Assembly: GCA_021811865.1 (NCBI GenBank)
Contig: JAKAQB010000087.1
Span: 1 to 12,406 of the forward strand
DNA length: 12,406 bases
Source of the DNA: Actinomycetes bacterium
Lineage (GTDB): Bacteria > Actinomycetota > Acidimicrobiia > Acidimicrobiales > Palsa-688
Direction: 5' to 3'
Part shown: piece by piece, positions 1 through 6,922 of the stretch
Layout: each line of letters begins with the position of its first letter
Numbering within the stretch: the first letter of the stretch is position 1
The notes under the pieces: model-generated
What the model saw: the letters and a program-made list of their open reading frames with translations, nothing else
What the model was told of the DNA's origin: nothing
Database searches by the model: none
Position numbers and translations under genes: made by a program

Positions 1-1293
1 AGCCTCGCCGACCGGAGCCCGGCACTCGCCGGCAGCCGGACGCTCTCCGGTGCCGGGCCCAACGCCCCGGCGACCAGGGCCATTTCACCGGCCGCCGGCT
101 GGTTCCCCGCCGGCCTGCGTGCTGCCGCCGGCCGGCGTGCTGCCGCCGGCTGGTCCGCGGTCGCTGCGCCTCGCGCCTCGGCACCGCCGGCGCCGGTGCC
201 GGCGCCGGCGCCGGTGCTCCGCCTTGCCGGCCACGGTGCCGGCGATGGTGTCGGACTGGGCCAGTACGGCGCCTTCGGGTACGCCACGGCCCTGCACGCG
301 TCGTGGCAGTGGATCATCGGCCACTACTACGCCGGCGCCTATCTCGAGCCACTGGCGGCCGCCGTCGCCCACCAGCTGGTGGACGTGGAGCTGCTGGAGC
401 TGAACGGTGCGGCCGTCACCCTGGTGCGGGCGGCGCCGGGGGCTGGGGTGGCGATCAACGGCCGGCTGGTGCGGGGCACGACGGTGCGGGTCGGTCATCC
501 GCCGGGGCGGGCGGTGGACGTCACCGCGTCGAGCGGCGACCTCCAGGTCGACCTGCCCGGTGTCGGTTGGCGCGCGTACCAGGGGATGATCCAAGTCCAG
601 CCCGACGGCAGTACGTGGAACGTGCTGCCCCTCGAGGAGTACGTCTCTGGTGTCGTCCCGGCCGAGTCGATCGCCTCGTGGGGTGCCGCCGCCGGTGGTG
701 CCGGCGAGGCGGCGCTCCAGGCGCAGGCGGTGGCGGCCCGCTCCTACGCCCTCGCCTCGATCGCTGCCCGTGGCTGGATCTGCGATACGCCGCTCTGCCA
801 GAACTACCTCGGGGACCCGGCCGATCAAGGTCTCGGCTGGTCGCTGCCATATGTGCTGACGGCGGTCTCGTCCACCGCGGGCGAGGTGGTGTGCACGAGC
901 AACGCAGATCCCTGCCCGCTGGCCGCGGTCGCCGTCGCCCAGTATGGGGCGTCGACGGGGGGCTGGACGCAGGGTGTCAATTCTCAGGGTGAGACGTTCT
1001 CGGCCGTGCCGGACGCAGGGGATGCCGTCGCTGGCAACCCGTTCCACACGTGGGTTGTGGGCGACGGTTGCCCGACGGTTGTCCCGGCGGCGACGGTCGG
1101 TGCGGACTTCGGGGTGGGTACGGTCGTCGGAGCGAGGGTCATCTCCCGGAACGGTGACGGGGCGTACGGCGGGCGGGCGGTCGAGGTGGAGCTGATCGGG
1201 CGCCAGGGTGTATCGACGCAGACGGTCACGGTGAGCGGCCCGCTGTTTGCCGCCACGCTCGGCCTCTGCTCGGACTGGTTCGCCTTCTACTGA
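1..1293 (+). CDS. SpoIID/LytB-domain cell-wall protein (5' end outside window)
   Basis: The frame is open from base 1, so the gene probably starts upstream; a GTG at 196 is only an internal candidate. Counting from that GTG, residues 12-26 carry the GHGxGxGxGQYGA motif. Residues about 143-157 read LPLEEYVSGVVPAES and are followed at 176-186 by AQAVAARSYAL. These are hallmarks of the SpoIID/LytB domain. Family members bind or cleave peptidoglycan glycan strands (SpoIID is a lytic transglycosylase) or stimulate amidases, and they act outside the membrane; in non-sporulating actinobacteria the role is presumably wall remodelling. The first 65 codons are Ala/Pro/Gly-rich with a PAPVPAPAP linker, typical of a tether between a signal or anchor and the domain; any signal peptide is off-window. 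The gene converges on gmd, with only 26 bases between the two stops. The domain call is firm, the exact role is inferred. Confidence 0.88.
   Translation, partial: SLADRSPALAGSRTLSGAGPNAPATRAISPAAGWFPAGLRAAAGRRAAAGWSAVAAPRASAPPAPVPAPAPVLRLAGHGAGDGVGLGQYGAFGYATALHASWQWIIGHYYAGAYLEPLAAAVAHQLVDVELLELNGAAVTLVRAAPGAGVAINGRLVRGTTVRVGHPPGRAVDVTASSGDLQVDLPGVGWRAYQGMIQVQPDGSTWNVLPLEEYVSGVVPAESIASWGAAAGGAGEAALQAQAVAARSYALASIAARGWICDTPLCQNYLGDPADQGLGWSLPYVLTAVSSTAGEVVCTSNADPCPLAAVAVAQYGASTGGWTQGVNSQGETFSAVPDAGDAVAGNPFHTWVVGDGCPTVVPAATVGADFGVGTVVGARVISRNGDGAYGGRAVEVELIGRQGVSTQTVTVSGPLFAATLGLCSDWFAFY
118..153. repeat. 18-bp tandem duplication inside the SpoIID gene
   Basis: Bases 118-135 and 136-153 are adjacent 18-bp copies differing at one position (C133 versus T151). 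They keep the reading frame and encode RAAAGR then RAAAGW in the low-complexity N-terminal linker. Confidence 0.8.
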
Positions 1294-1319
1294 CCCAGCG
1301 CCGGCTGACCCAGCGCCGG

Positions 1320-1320
<1 letters not shown>
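1291..1320. repeat. 15-bp perfect tandem repeat between convergent gene ends
   Basis: TGACCCAGCGCCGGC occurs at 1291-1305 and again at 1306-1320. The first copy carries the TGA stop of the SpoIID gene, and the second ends at the first base of the gmd stop (1320-1322 on the minus strand). It fills the whole gap between the two genes. I see no hairpin plus T-run terminator here. Confidence 0.9.
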
Positions 1321-2351
<1,031 letters not shown>

Positions 2352-2370
<19 letters not shown>

Positions 2371-2903
2371 CGCGGCCGCAGGGCTGGGTCGATGTCGGCC
2401 CGGCGGGGGTTGCGCCTGTCCCGCTCGGAGAGGATTGGGTCGCCGACCCCCCAGTCGGCGCCGATCTCGGGATCGTCCCACGCTACGCCGAGCTCGTCGG
2501 CTGGGTTGTAGTACTGGTCGACCAGGTAGGTGAGAACGAGGTCGGTGAGCGACGCGAAGCCATGGCCGACGCCCGGCGGGATCCACACGCCCCGGCAGTT
2601 GTCGCCCGACAGCAGGAGCATCTCGGTGTTGCCGTCGGTCGCCGAACCCGTCCGGAGGTCATGGAGCACCACGCAGGCTTCCCCGACAACGACCTGCCAG
2701 TAGTCGGCCTGGTGCAGGTGGTAGTGGATGCCGACGACCGCCCCCGCCCCCTTGTCCGAACGGTTCCCCTGAACCATCTCCCGTCCCTCGGGGAACCAGG
2801 ACCGTCGGTATGTCTCGGAGAAGCGTCCCCGCGCGTCGCCGTGGCCTTCGGGGTCGACGATCCACACGCCGTCGATGGTGGAGGAGGGGGAGAGTGTGGG
2901 CAC
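2352..2903 (-). CDS. RmlC-superfamily (cupin) nucleotide-sugar epimerase
   Basis: The protein is 183 residues if it starts at GTG 2903, the usual RmlC size. The frame stays open far upstream (to 3353), but that extension is low-complexity and unlike the family, so I chose the GTG just before the STIDGVWIVDP start. Family marks are DARGRFSETYR (23-33), H60 in GIHYH (catalytic His place), GEACVVLHDLR (74-84), IPPGVGHGF (108-116), YLVDQYYNPADE with Y131/Y132 (126-137), and GVAWDDPEIGADW (139-151). RmlC-type enzymes epimerise C3 and C5 of dTDP-4-keto-6-deoxyglucose. Here the stretch after HYH reads QADYWQ, placing Asp67 where classical RmlC has its QGK lysine, and no rmlA, B or D neighbours are seen. 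A variant 3,5-epimerase or another sugar cupin is therefore possible. It lies upstream of gmd on the same strand, pointing to surface-glycan synthesis. Confidence 0.82.
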
Positions 2904-3044
2904 GCTCCGGGAGGCTACGCGGCGATGCCCGACCCAAGGTCCGGGGCCGCCCCGGCACAGCCCTGGTCTGCCGTGACCAAGCGTCGACGGGCTCTGTACG
3001 GCGCCTGCCCTGGTCCGCCCTCGGCCGGGGGACCCCTGGCGCGA

Positions 3045-3085
3045 CGAAGGGACCTGGCCCGGGGGGGGAGGGCTGGGTCCCTTCG
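3045..3085. promoter_or_regulatory. Perfect 10-bp inverted repeat (hairpin) in the divergent region
   Basis: CGAAGGGACC at 3045-3054 is exactly complementary in inverse order to GGTCCCTTCG at 3076-3085, with a 21-nt loop that includes eight or more Gs. There is no T-run on either side, so it does not look like an intrinsic terminator. It could be a leader-RNA hairpin or a protein site upstream of either gene. Confidence 0.45.
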
Positions 3086-3225
3086 CAAAGCGAGATCCGT
3101 GGGGGGGAGACGGATCGGATCGCTCGACCAACATTGTGCCCGCGTGCACAAGAGATGTCCAATGAGTAATGGAGATGGTGCGCATCGCCCGCAAAGATGG
3201 CCTGATCGGCCTCGGCTGGTTCCCT

Positions 3226-3251
3226 GTCGGATGGCCCCGTCGGATGGCCCC
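3226..3251. repeat. 13-bp perfect tandem repeat upstream of the DUF3097 gene
   Basis: GTCGGATGGCCCC occurs at 3226-3238 and directly again at 3239-3251, ending 20 bases before the GTG start of the DUF3097 gene. Confidence 0.85.
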
Positions 3252-3271
3252 GACATGCTTACTCTCGCGAG

Positions 3272-4102
3272 GTGCCAACGCCGCATACCCCGAGCGCCGG
3301 CCGCGGGATCCTGTCGGGCCCGGTGGACGGCCCGTGGCGCGCGGCACGGGCACGCCGGGTCGTGGCTGCCCATCACGGGCTGCTCGTCACCCACCTCGGG
3401 TCGCGGTTCACCGGGAAGGTGGTCCGCCTCGAGGGGGACGCCGTCGTCCTCCGGTCGCCCAACACGGGCCTCGAGAGGCTGTTCCGGATGCACCCCGGGT
3501 CGTTCGCCCTCTCGGGGGAGGCCGTCGACCTCGTGAGGCCGGCGCCGGCAGGTTCCGACGCTCCGGGGCGGACAGCGAGCGGGTCGATCTCGGAGGGGCC
3601 ACACAAGGCTCGTGTGGCCCGGGCGGGACGACTGCTGGTCGAGGGTGTGCACGACGCCGAACTGGTCGAAAAGGTCTGGGGTGACGACCTGCGCGTCGAG
3701 GGTCTGGTCGTGGAACGCCTCGACGGCATCGACGTGCTCGCCGATGTGGTGGATGCCTTTCGACCCGGGCCTGATGCGCGCCTCGGTGTGCTCGTCGACC
3801 ATCTGGTGCCAGGCAGCAAGGAGTCCCGCATCGCCGAGGCGGTCGGCCATCCCCACGTCCTCGTGACCGGTACGCCCTACGTGGACGTCTGGCAGGCGAT
3901 CCGGCCGGTGGTGGTGGGCCTGGCGGCCTGGCCCGAGGTGCCGAGAGGTCGTCCCTGGAAGGAGGGGATCTGCGCGGCGATGGGGGAGCCGTCACCAGGG
4001 CGGCTGTGGAAGCGGCTGCTCGGGTCGGTCGGCAGCTACGCCGACCTGGAGCCGGCGCTGGTCGGGGCGGTCGAGTCGCTCATCGACTTCGTGACGGCCT
4101 AG
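3272..4102 (+). CDS. DUF3097-family protein
   Basis: The 276-residue product matches what I know of the conserved actinobacterial DUF3097 family along its C-terminal two-thirds. Marks are LLVEGVHDAELVEKVWGDDL (121-140), LGVLVDHLVPGSKESRIAEA (171-190), YVDVWQAIRP (203-212), PRGRPWKEGIC (224-234) and SYADLEPALVGAVESLIDFVT to the end. The EG...VDH layout resembles the acidic residues of a TOPRIM nucleotide-binding fold, but that is my inference. The biochemical role is unknown. The N-terminal part (about 25-90) is a small beta-rich segment before an Ala/Ser/Gly linker. The start is GTG 3272 with only a weak purine stretch upstream; length is normal for the family. It is transcribed alone, divergently from the sugar genes. 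Confidence 0.88.
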   Translation: MPTPHTPSAGRGILSGPVDGPWRAARARRVVAAHHGLLVTHLGSRFTGKVVRLEGDAVVLRSPNTGLERLFRMHPGSFALSGEAVDLVRPAPAGSDAPGRTASGSISEGPHKARVARAGRLLVEGVHDAELVEKVWGDDLRVEGLVVERLDGIDVLADVVDAFRPGPDARLGVLVDHLVPGSKESRIAEAVGHPHVLVTGTPYVDVWQAIRPVVVGLAAWPEVPRGRPWKEGICAAMGEPSPGRLWKRLLGSVGSYADLEPALVGAVESLIDFVTA

Positions 4103-4290
4103 CCGAAAGTCCTCGCCCTCTCCCACCGACCCGCCGCGACGGCACCCGGCAGGTTGGTCAACACGGTCGAGCGCGGTACCTTCGACACGCCATCCACTCC
4201 GTCCACGAACGCGATGGGGACCTCGGTGCCGTCGGCGGCCGCGAGGACCCGGTGCTTGAGCTCGATCTTGACCCCGCAGCCTGGTTTGGG
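4099..4290 (-). pseudogene. Possible coding remnant, C-terminal piece of an unrecognised protein
   Basis: On the minus strand a frame ending at a TAG at 4099-4101 reads VKIELKHRVLAAADGTEV, then PIAFVDGVDGVSKVPRST and VLTNLPGAVAAGRWERARTF, with strong G/C third positions like a real gene. The nearest in-frame ATG (4377) would run through the antisense of the acyltransferase remnant, so an intact start is not evident. I do not recognise the family. It could equally be a chance open frame in GC-rich DNA. Confidence 0.28.
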
Positions 4291-4299
4291 AAAGCCGTT

Positions 4300-4791
4300 A
4301 CCGGCGCCCGAACGACCTTCCGAGCCGACGTGGAGGGACTGCGGGCGTTCGCCGTCGTGGCGGTGGTCCTCTACCACGCTCGGCTGCCATGCTCGTGCTG
4401 GTCGTCACCGCCCTCCGGTCGCTGGCACACTTCCCCCCGCTCCAGCTCCGATGATCCGTCTGGAAGGACGGGCTGTGGTCAGCGCTCTACCTCTTGATGG
4501 CGGTTTCGTCGCGTCGGTTCGGTTGGTGAGAGCCGATCAGCCGGTCGTCTCAGGCGGCTCCGCGCGCCGGTGGCGGGCGTGCTCGGTTGGGCAGGCATCG
4601 TTGCCATCGTGGCTGCGATCGTCATGTACGGCGCCTCGGCGCCGTTCCCGGGACCGCCGCCCTCCTACCTGCCCTCGGTGCGGCTGCCGTGATCGTCGCT
4701 GGTGTTGAGCCGGCCGGTACGCGCCGTGGGTCGGATCTCGTACTCGTGGTACCTCTGGCACTGGGCCGTGAGGGAGTGCGTGAGTGAGTGA
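4300..4791 (+). pseudogene. Shattered acyltransferase-3 (OafA/YrhL type) gene
   Basis: Pieces of an OafA-type membrane O-acyltransferase lie in order but in different frames. The N-terminal first helix TFRADVEGLRAFAVVAVVLYHA is at about 4315-4380 (frame 1). LVLVVTALRSLAHFPPL and, after a TGA at 4452, WKDGLWSALYLL are in frame 3 (about 4392-4496). A helix VAGVLGWAGIVAIVAAIVMY then APFPG is in frame 1 from 4570. GTAALLPALGAAAVIVAG is in frame 3 (about 4635-4700). The C-terminal signature VGRISYSWYLWHWAV is back in frame 1 (4726-4770). Intact family members are about 350 residues or more in this domain; here under 500 bp remain, so there are internal deletions as well as frameshifts. Such enzymes acetylate cell-surface polysaccharides, which fits the nearby sugar-nucleotide genes. 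The 3' end runs into a TGAG microsatellite. Confidence 0.8.
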
Positions 4792-4810
4792 GTGAGTGAG
4801 TGAGTGAGTG
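4781..4810. repeat. (TGAG)7 tetranucleotide microsatellite
   Basis: Thirty bases are a perfect TGAG repeat (seven units plus TG). The array starts in the last codons of the acyltransferase remnant and its final TG forms the outermost bases of tRNA-Lys, including the discriminator position 4809. Long perfect tetranucleotide arrays are rare in high-GC bacterial DNA. Confidence 0.97.
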
Positions 4811-4880
4811 CGCCCCCCGGGATTCGAACCCGGAACCTGCGGATTAAGAGTCCGTTGCTCTGCCGTTGAGCTAGAGGCGC
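4809..4880 (-). tRNA. tRNA-Lys(CTT)
   Basis: Read on the minus strand, the acceptor GCGCCTC (4880-4874) pairs with GGGGCGC, with one T-G wobble. The D arm is present (TAGCTCAACGGCAGAGC), the anticodon stem CGGA...TCCG encloses the loop with CTT, and the T arm is CCGGG-TTCGAAT-CCCGG. The discriminator is A. CCA is not encoded: the next bases belong to the TGAG repeat. Confidence 0.96.
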
Positions 4881-4942
4881 ATGAGCGAGTCATCGTACCC
4901 AGGGACGGGCAGGACGACTCGGTGGCGAAGGCGAACCTTCGT

Positions 4943-4963
4943 GGGTGGGTGGGGTGGGTGGGG
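4943..4963 (+). other. G-quadruplex-type run of five G-tracts at the tRNA-His 3' end
   Basis: Five tracts of three or four Gs (4943-4945, 4947-4949, 4951-4954, 4956-4958, 4960-4963) are separated by single Ts on the plus strand, the pattern of a very stable parallel G-quadruplex. The last tract overlaps the 3' end of tRNA-His, which is transcribed from the opposite direction, so the Gs are on its template strand. Confidence 0.75.
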
Positions 4964-5036
4964 TGGCCGAGGGGACTCGAACCCCCGACTTCCAGGACCA
5001 CAACCTGGCGCTCTAACCAGCTGAGCTACGGCCACC
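4959..5036 (-). tRNA. tRNA-His(GTG)
   Basis: On the minus strand the acceptor GTGGCCG (5035-5029) pairs fully with CGGCCAC (4969-4963). The D arm is TAGCTCAGCTGGTTAGAGC, the anticodon stem CCAGG...CCTGG holds TT-GTG-GT, and the T arm GGGGG-TTCGAGT-CCCCT has one wobble. The extra 5' base G-1 (5036) faces C73 (4962), the identity pair of tRNA-His. C73 is followed by C, C, A (4961-4959), so a CCA end appears to be encoded, unlike the other two tRNAs here. Confidence 0.96.
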
Positions 5037-5132
5037 AAGGACCATGCAGTCTTGCACAGTTCCGGTTCGCCCCGAAGGTGTGTTGGGCGGAGAGGTTGCC
5101 GGGTAGAGGGGTGCCGAGTGACGAGGAGTGCG

Positions 5133-6068
5133 ATGGCCAAGGCGACATCCGAGAGCGGTGAGCAGGATCTGGTCCGGCTGTACCTGGACGGGATCGGCAA
5201 GTACCCCCTGCTGACCAAGGACGACGAGGTCACGCTGGCGCAGGCGATCGAGGCAGGGAGGGTGGCACGGGCGGAGTTGGCAACACCGGGCCGGGTTGCA
5301 GCGGCCAAGGCGCGGGAGCTTCGCCGGGCGATGCGCGCCGCGGACGTCGCCACCGAGGCGTTCGTCAACGCCAACCTGCGCCTCGTCGTCTCCATCGCCA
5401 AGAAGTACCAGTCGGCTGACATGCCGCTGCTCGACCTCATCCAGGAAGGCAATCTCGGGCTCATCCACGCCGTCGAGAAGTTCGACTGGCGCAAGGGGTT
5501 CAAGTTCTCCACCTATGCCACCTGGTGGATTCGCCAGGCCATCGGTCGGGGCATCGACAACAGCTCCCGGACGATCCGCCTGCCTGTCCACGCCGGAGAC
5601 CAGATCCGCCGGCTCCTGCGTGTCCGCGGGCAGATGGAGGGCGAACTGGGCCGCCTACCGAGCCCGGCCGAGCTGGCCGAGGTCATGCAGATGCCGGAGG
5701 AGCAGGTCACCGAGCTCCTCCAATATGGGGCGGAGCCGGTTTCCCTTGAGACGCCAATCGGCAACGAGGGGGACACCGAGTTGGCGGACATCGTTGCTGA
5801 CCTGTCGGCGCCGACCCCGTTCGACATGGTCGCCCAGGGGATGCTGGCGAGCGAGATCGACAAGCTGCTCGCCCCGCTAGACGAGCGCGAGAAGCAGATC
5901 CTGCGGCTGCGGTACGGCCTCGATCGGGGGGACCCCCGTACACTGGAGGAGGTGGGCGGCGCGCTCAACCTCACCCGGGAGAGGATCCGGCAGATCGAAC
6001 GGACGGCGCTGTCGAAGCTCCGCCACCCGAGCGCGGACAACGGCGCCCACGACCTGTTGGCGAGCTGA
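5133..6068 (+). CDS. RpoD-like sigma-70 family RNA polymerase sigma factor
   Basis: This 311-residue protein directs RNA polymerase to promoters. Region 1.2 is at about 12-45 (DLVRLYLDGIGKYPLL). Region 2 spans 75-146 with the core-binding signature DLIQEGNLGLIHAVEKFD (101-118) and the -10-melting helix FSTYATWWIRQAI (125-137). Region 3 is about 148-225, and region 4.2 carries the -35 HTH TLEEVGGALNLTRERIRQIE (270-289). It lacks the long acidic N-terminal region 1.1 of primary sigma factors, so a group 2 factor (SigB/HrdC-like) is the best guess, though a short primary sigma cannot be ruled out. I chose ATG 5133 because GAGGAG lies four bases upstream (5123-5128) and homology begins at once; the frame is open further upstream to 5052. 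It is a single gene, divergent from the two tRNAs. Confidence 0.96.
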   Translation: MAKATSESGEQDLVRLYLDGIGKYPLLTKDDEVTLAQAIEAGRVARAELATPGRVAAAKARELRRAMRAADVATEAFVNANLRLVVSIAKKYQSADMPLLDLIQEGNLGLIHAVEKFDWRKGFKFSTYATWWIRQAIGRGIDNSSRTIRLPVHAGDQIRRLLRVRGQMEGELGRLPSPAELAEVMQMPEEQVTELLQYGAEPVSLETPIGNEGDTELADIVADLSAPTPFDMVAQGMLASEIDKLLAPLDEREKQILRLRYGLDRGDPRTLEEVGGALNLTRERIRQIERTALSKLRHPSADNGAHDLLAS

Positions 6069-6420
6069 CCGGGGGCCACTTGGCGCGTCGGCGCGCAAGA
6101 GCGACCAGATAGCCCGAGGGGGGTTGGTGGTCATCCAGGAGCCGCCCAGGGTTTCGACTCCTCGGATCTGTTGGTCTAGGAGGCCAGGATGTCCGACGCG
6201 GACGATCAGGCACCGGCAGTGGCGTCTCGCCGCACCGGTGTCTCGGTGGTCTCGCGTGGCGTGCCAAGAAAGTGCGTCTCGCGCCGCCGCGGCGGTGATC
6301 CTCACGTCAGACAAGCGGTCATCGTCGCGGTCTGCCGACCCCCTGTCCCCCTGAGCTACGCGGCTGCTCGCGTCGAGGATGTTGCTGTGTGAGGGCACCC
6401 GATATCCTCGGCGGCTGTTG
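6069..6420. other. Intergenic region between sigma factor and tRNA-Arg (352 bp)
   Basis: Apart from a possible 67-codon ORF (6189-6392) I see no gene. There is no strong terminator after the sigma gene, only a short imperfect GCGCG inverted repeat near 6078-6097 without a T-run. A 14-base stretch near 6352-6365 resembles part of a tRNA D arm on the minus strand, but the rest of a cloverleaf is missing. Confidence 0.5.
6189..6392 (+). CDS. Possible small protein of unknown function (67 aa)
   Basis: An ATG at 6189 follows a perfect AGGAGG (6178-6183) at a five-base spacing, an ideal ribosome-binding site. The frame runs 67 codons to TGA, rich in Arg and Val, with moderately high G/C at third positions (roughly 70% by my count). 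I do not recognise the product and see no membrane segment or motif. It ends just before tRNA-Arg. It may be a truncated gene start or chance; the SD is the only strong evidence. Confidence 0.3.
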   Translation: MSDADDQAPAVASRRTGVSVVSRGVPRKCVSRRRGGDPHVRQAVIVAVCRPPVPLSYAAARVEDVAV

Positions 6421-6494
6421 GCCCCCGTAGCTCAGCTGGACAGAGCGGCCGCCTTCTAAGCGGCGGGTCGCAGGTTCGAGTCCTGCCGGGGGCG
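6421..6494 (+). tRNA. tRNA-Arg(TCT), probable integration target
   Basis: The acceptor GCCCCCG (6421-6427) pairs with CGGGGGC (6487-6493), and the discriminator is G. The anticodon stem GCCGC...GCGGC holds the loop CTTCTAA, giving anticodon TCT (reads AGA). The T arm is GCAGG-TTCGAGT-CCTGC. CCA is not encoded. An excisionase-like gene and a tyrosine integrase follow immediately on the same strand, the usual layout of an element inserted at a tRNA 3' end; no second copy of the tRNA 3' end is visible in the window. Confidence 0.96.
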
Positions 6495-6618
6495 CGTAGC
6501 GCAAAAGCCCTGGTCAGCGGGGTTGTGCCGGCCTCAGTGGGGGAGGGGAGCGGCCCCAGTGGTGCCATGTGGTAGCCACCTGATCTCCGGGCGATCGCAC
6601 GCCCCCAATGCCGCCCTC

Positions 6619-6921
6619 ATGGGTGCCATGACCCCGAACGTCACCGCCCTGCGAGCGCTCGCCGGCCGCCTGCGCTCCGAGGCCGAGCACCTGGAGCGTC
6701 TCGCCGAGCACCTGGAGCCCGCCGTCGGGCCGGCCCGGGCCGGCCCCGCCACCCACCTCGGCGTCGAGGAGGCCGCCTCGGCGCTCGGGGTGGGCCGCTC
6801 CACGGTGTTCCGGCTGCTCGCCGCCGGGGCACTCGACAGCGTCCACCTCGGGCGGCGCCGCTGGGTGACCGCCGCCTCGGTCGACGCACTGCTGGCGGCG
6901 GCAATCGACCGGGCTGGCTGA
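6619..6921 (+). CDS. Excisionase-type HTH DNA-binding protein
   Basis: About 100 residues. The C-terminal half, from HLGVEEAASALGVGRSTVFRLL through GALDSVHLGRRRWVTAASVDALL, is the MerR-like/excisionase HTH fold: HTH, then a wing with the typical G-RRR-V and a final helix. The N-terminal part is an Arg/Glu-rich helix (RALAGRLRSEAEHLERLAEHL). It ends at 6921 and the integrase starts at 6923, so the pair is translationally coupled; such proteins set the direction of integrase reactions by bending att DNA. The start is uncertain: ATG 6619 or ATG 6628 fit, neither with a clear SD, and the frame is open back to 6523. Confidence 0.8.
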   Translation: MGAMTPNVTALRALAGRLRSEAEHLERLAEHLEPAVGPARAGPATHLGVEEAASALGVGRSTVFRLLAAGALDSVHLGRRRWVTAASVDALLAAAIDRAG

Positions 6922-6922
6922 G

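Larger units (their letters stand above)
2904..3271. other. Divergent intergenic region (368 bp)
   Basis: No convincing gene lies between the minus-strand epimerase gene and the plus-strand DUF3097 gene. The region has long G-runs (around 3059-3070 and 3099-3105), a 10-bp inverted repeat (3045-3085) and a 13-bp tandem repeat near the DUF3097 start. It must hold promoters for both directions, but I cannot place a clear -10/-35 pair. Confidence 0.6.

Noticed and set aside
2904..3353. N-terminal extension of the cupin epimerase to 3353
   Set aside because: The extra 150 residues are Pro/Arg/Gly-rich, unlike any RmlC, and would cross the hairpin and repeats of the intergenic region.
4941..4963. 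CRISPR or satellite array suggested by repeated GGGT
   Set aside because: There are no spacers and the unit is four bases; it is better seen as a G-tract motif.
4808..5161. Plus-strand frame beginning RPPGFEPGTCGLRVR
   Set aside because: It is the well-known spurious translation across antisense tRNA genes (tRNA-Lys and tRNA-His).
6078..6097. Terminator after the sigma factor gene
   Set aside because: The GCGCG inverted repeat needs a bulge and has no T-run.
6333..6366. Minus-strand tRNA-like stretch (GTAGCTCAG followed by GGGGACAG)
   Set aside because: Only a D-arm-like segment is present; no pairing acceptor, anticodon arm or T arm follows.
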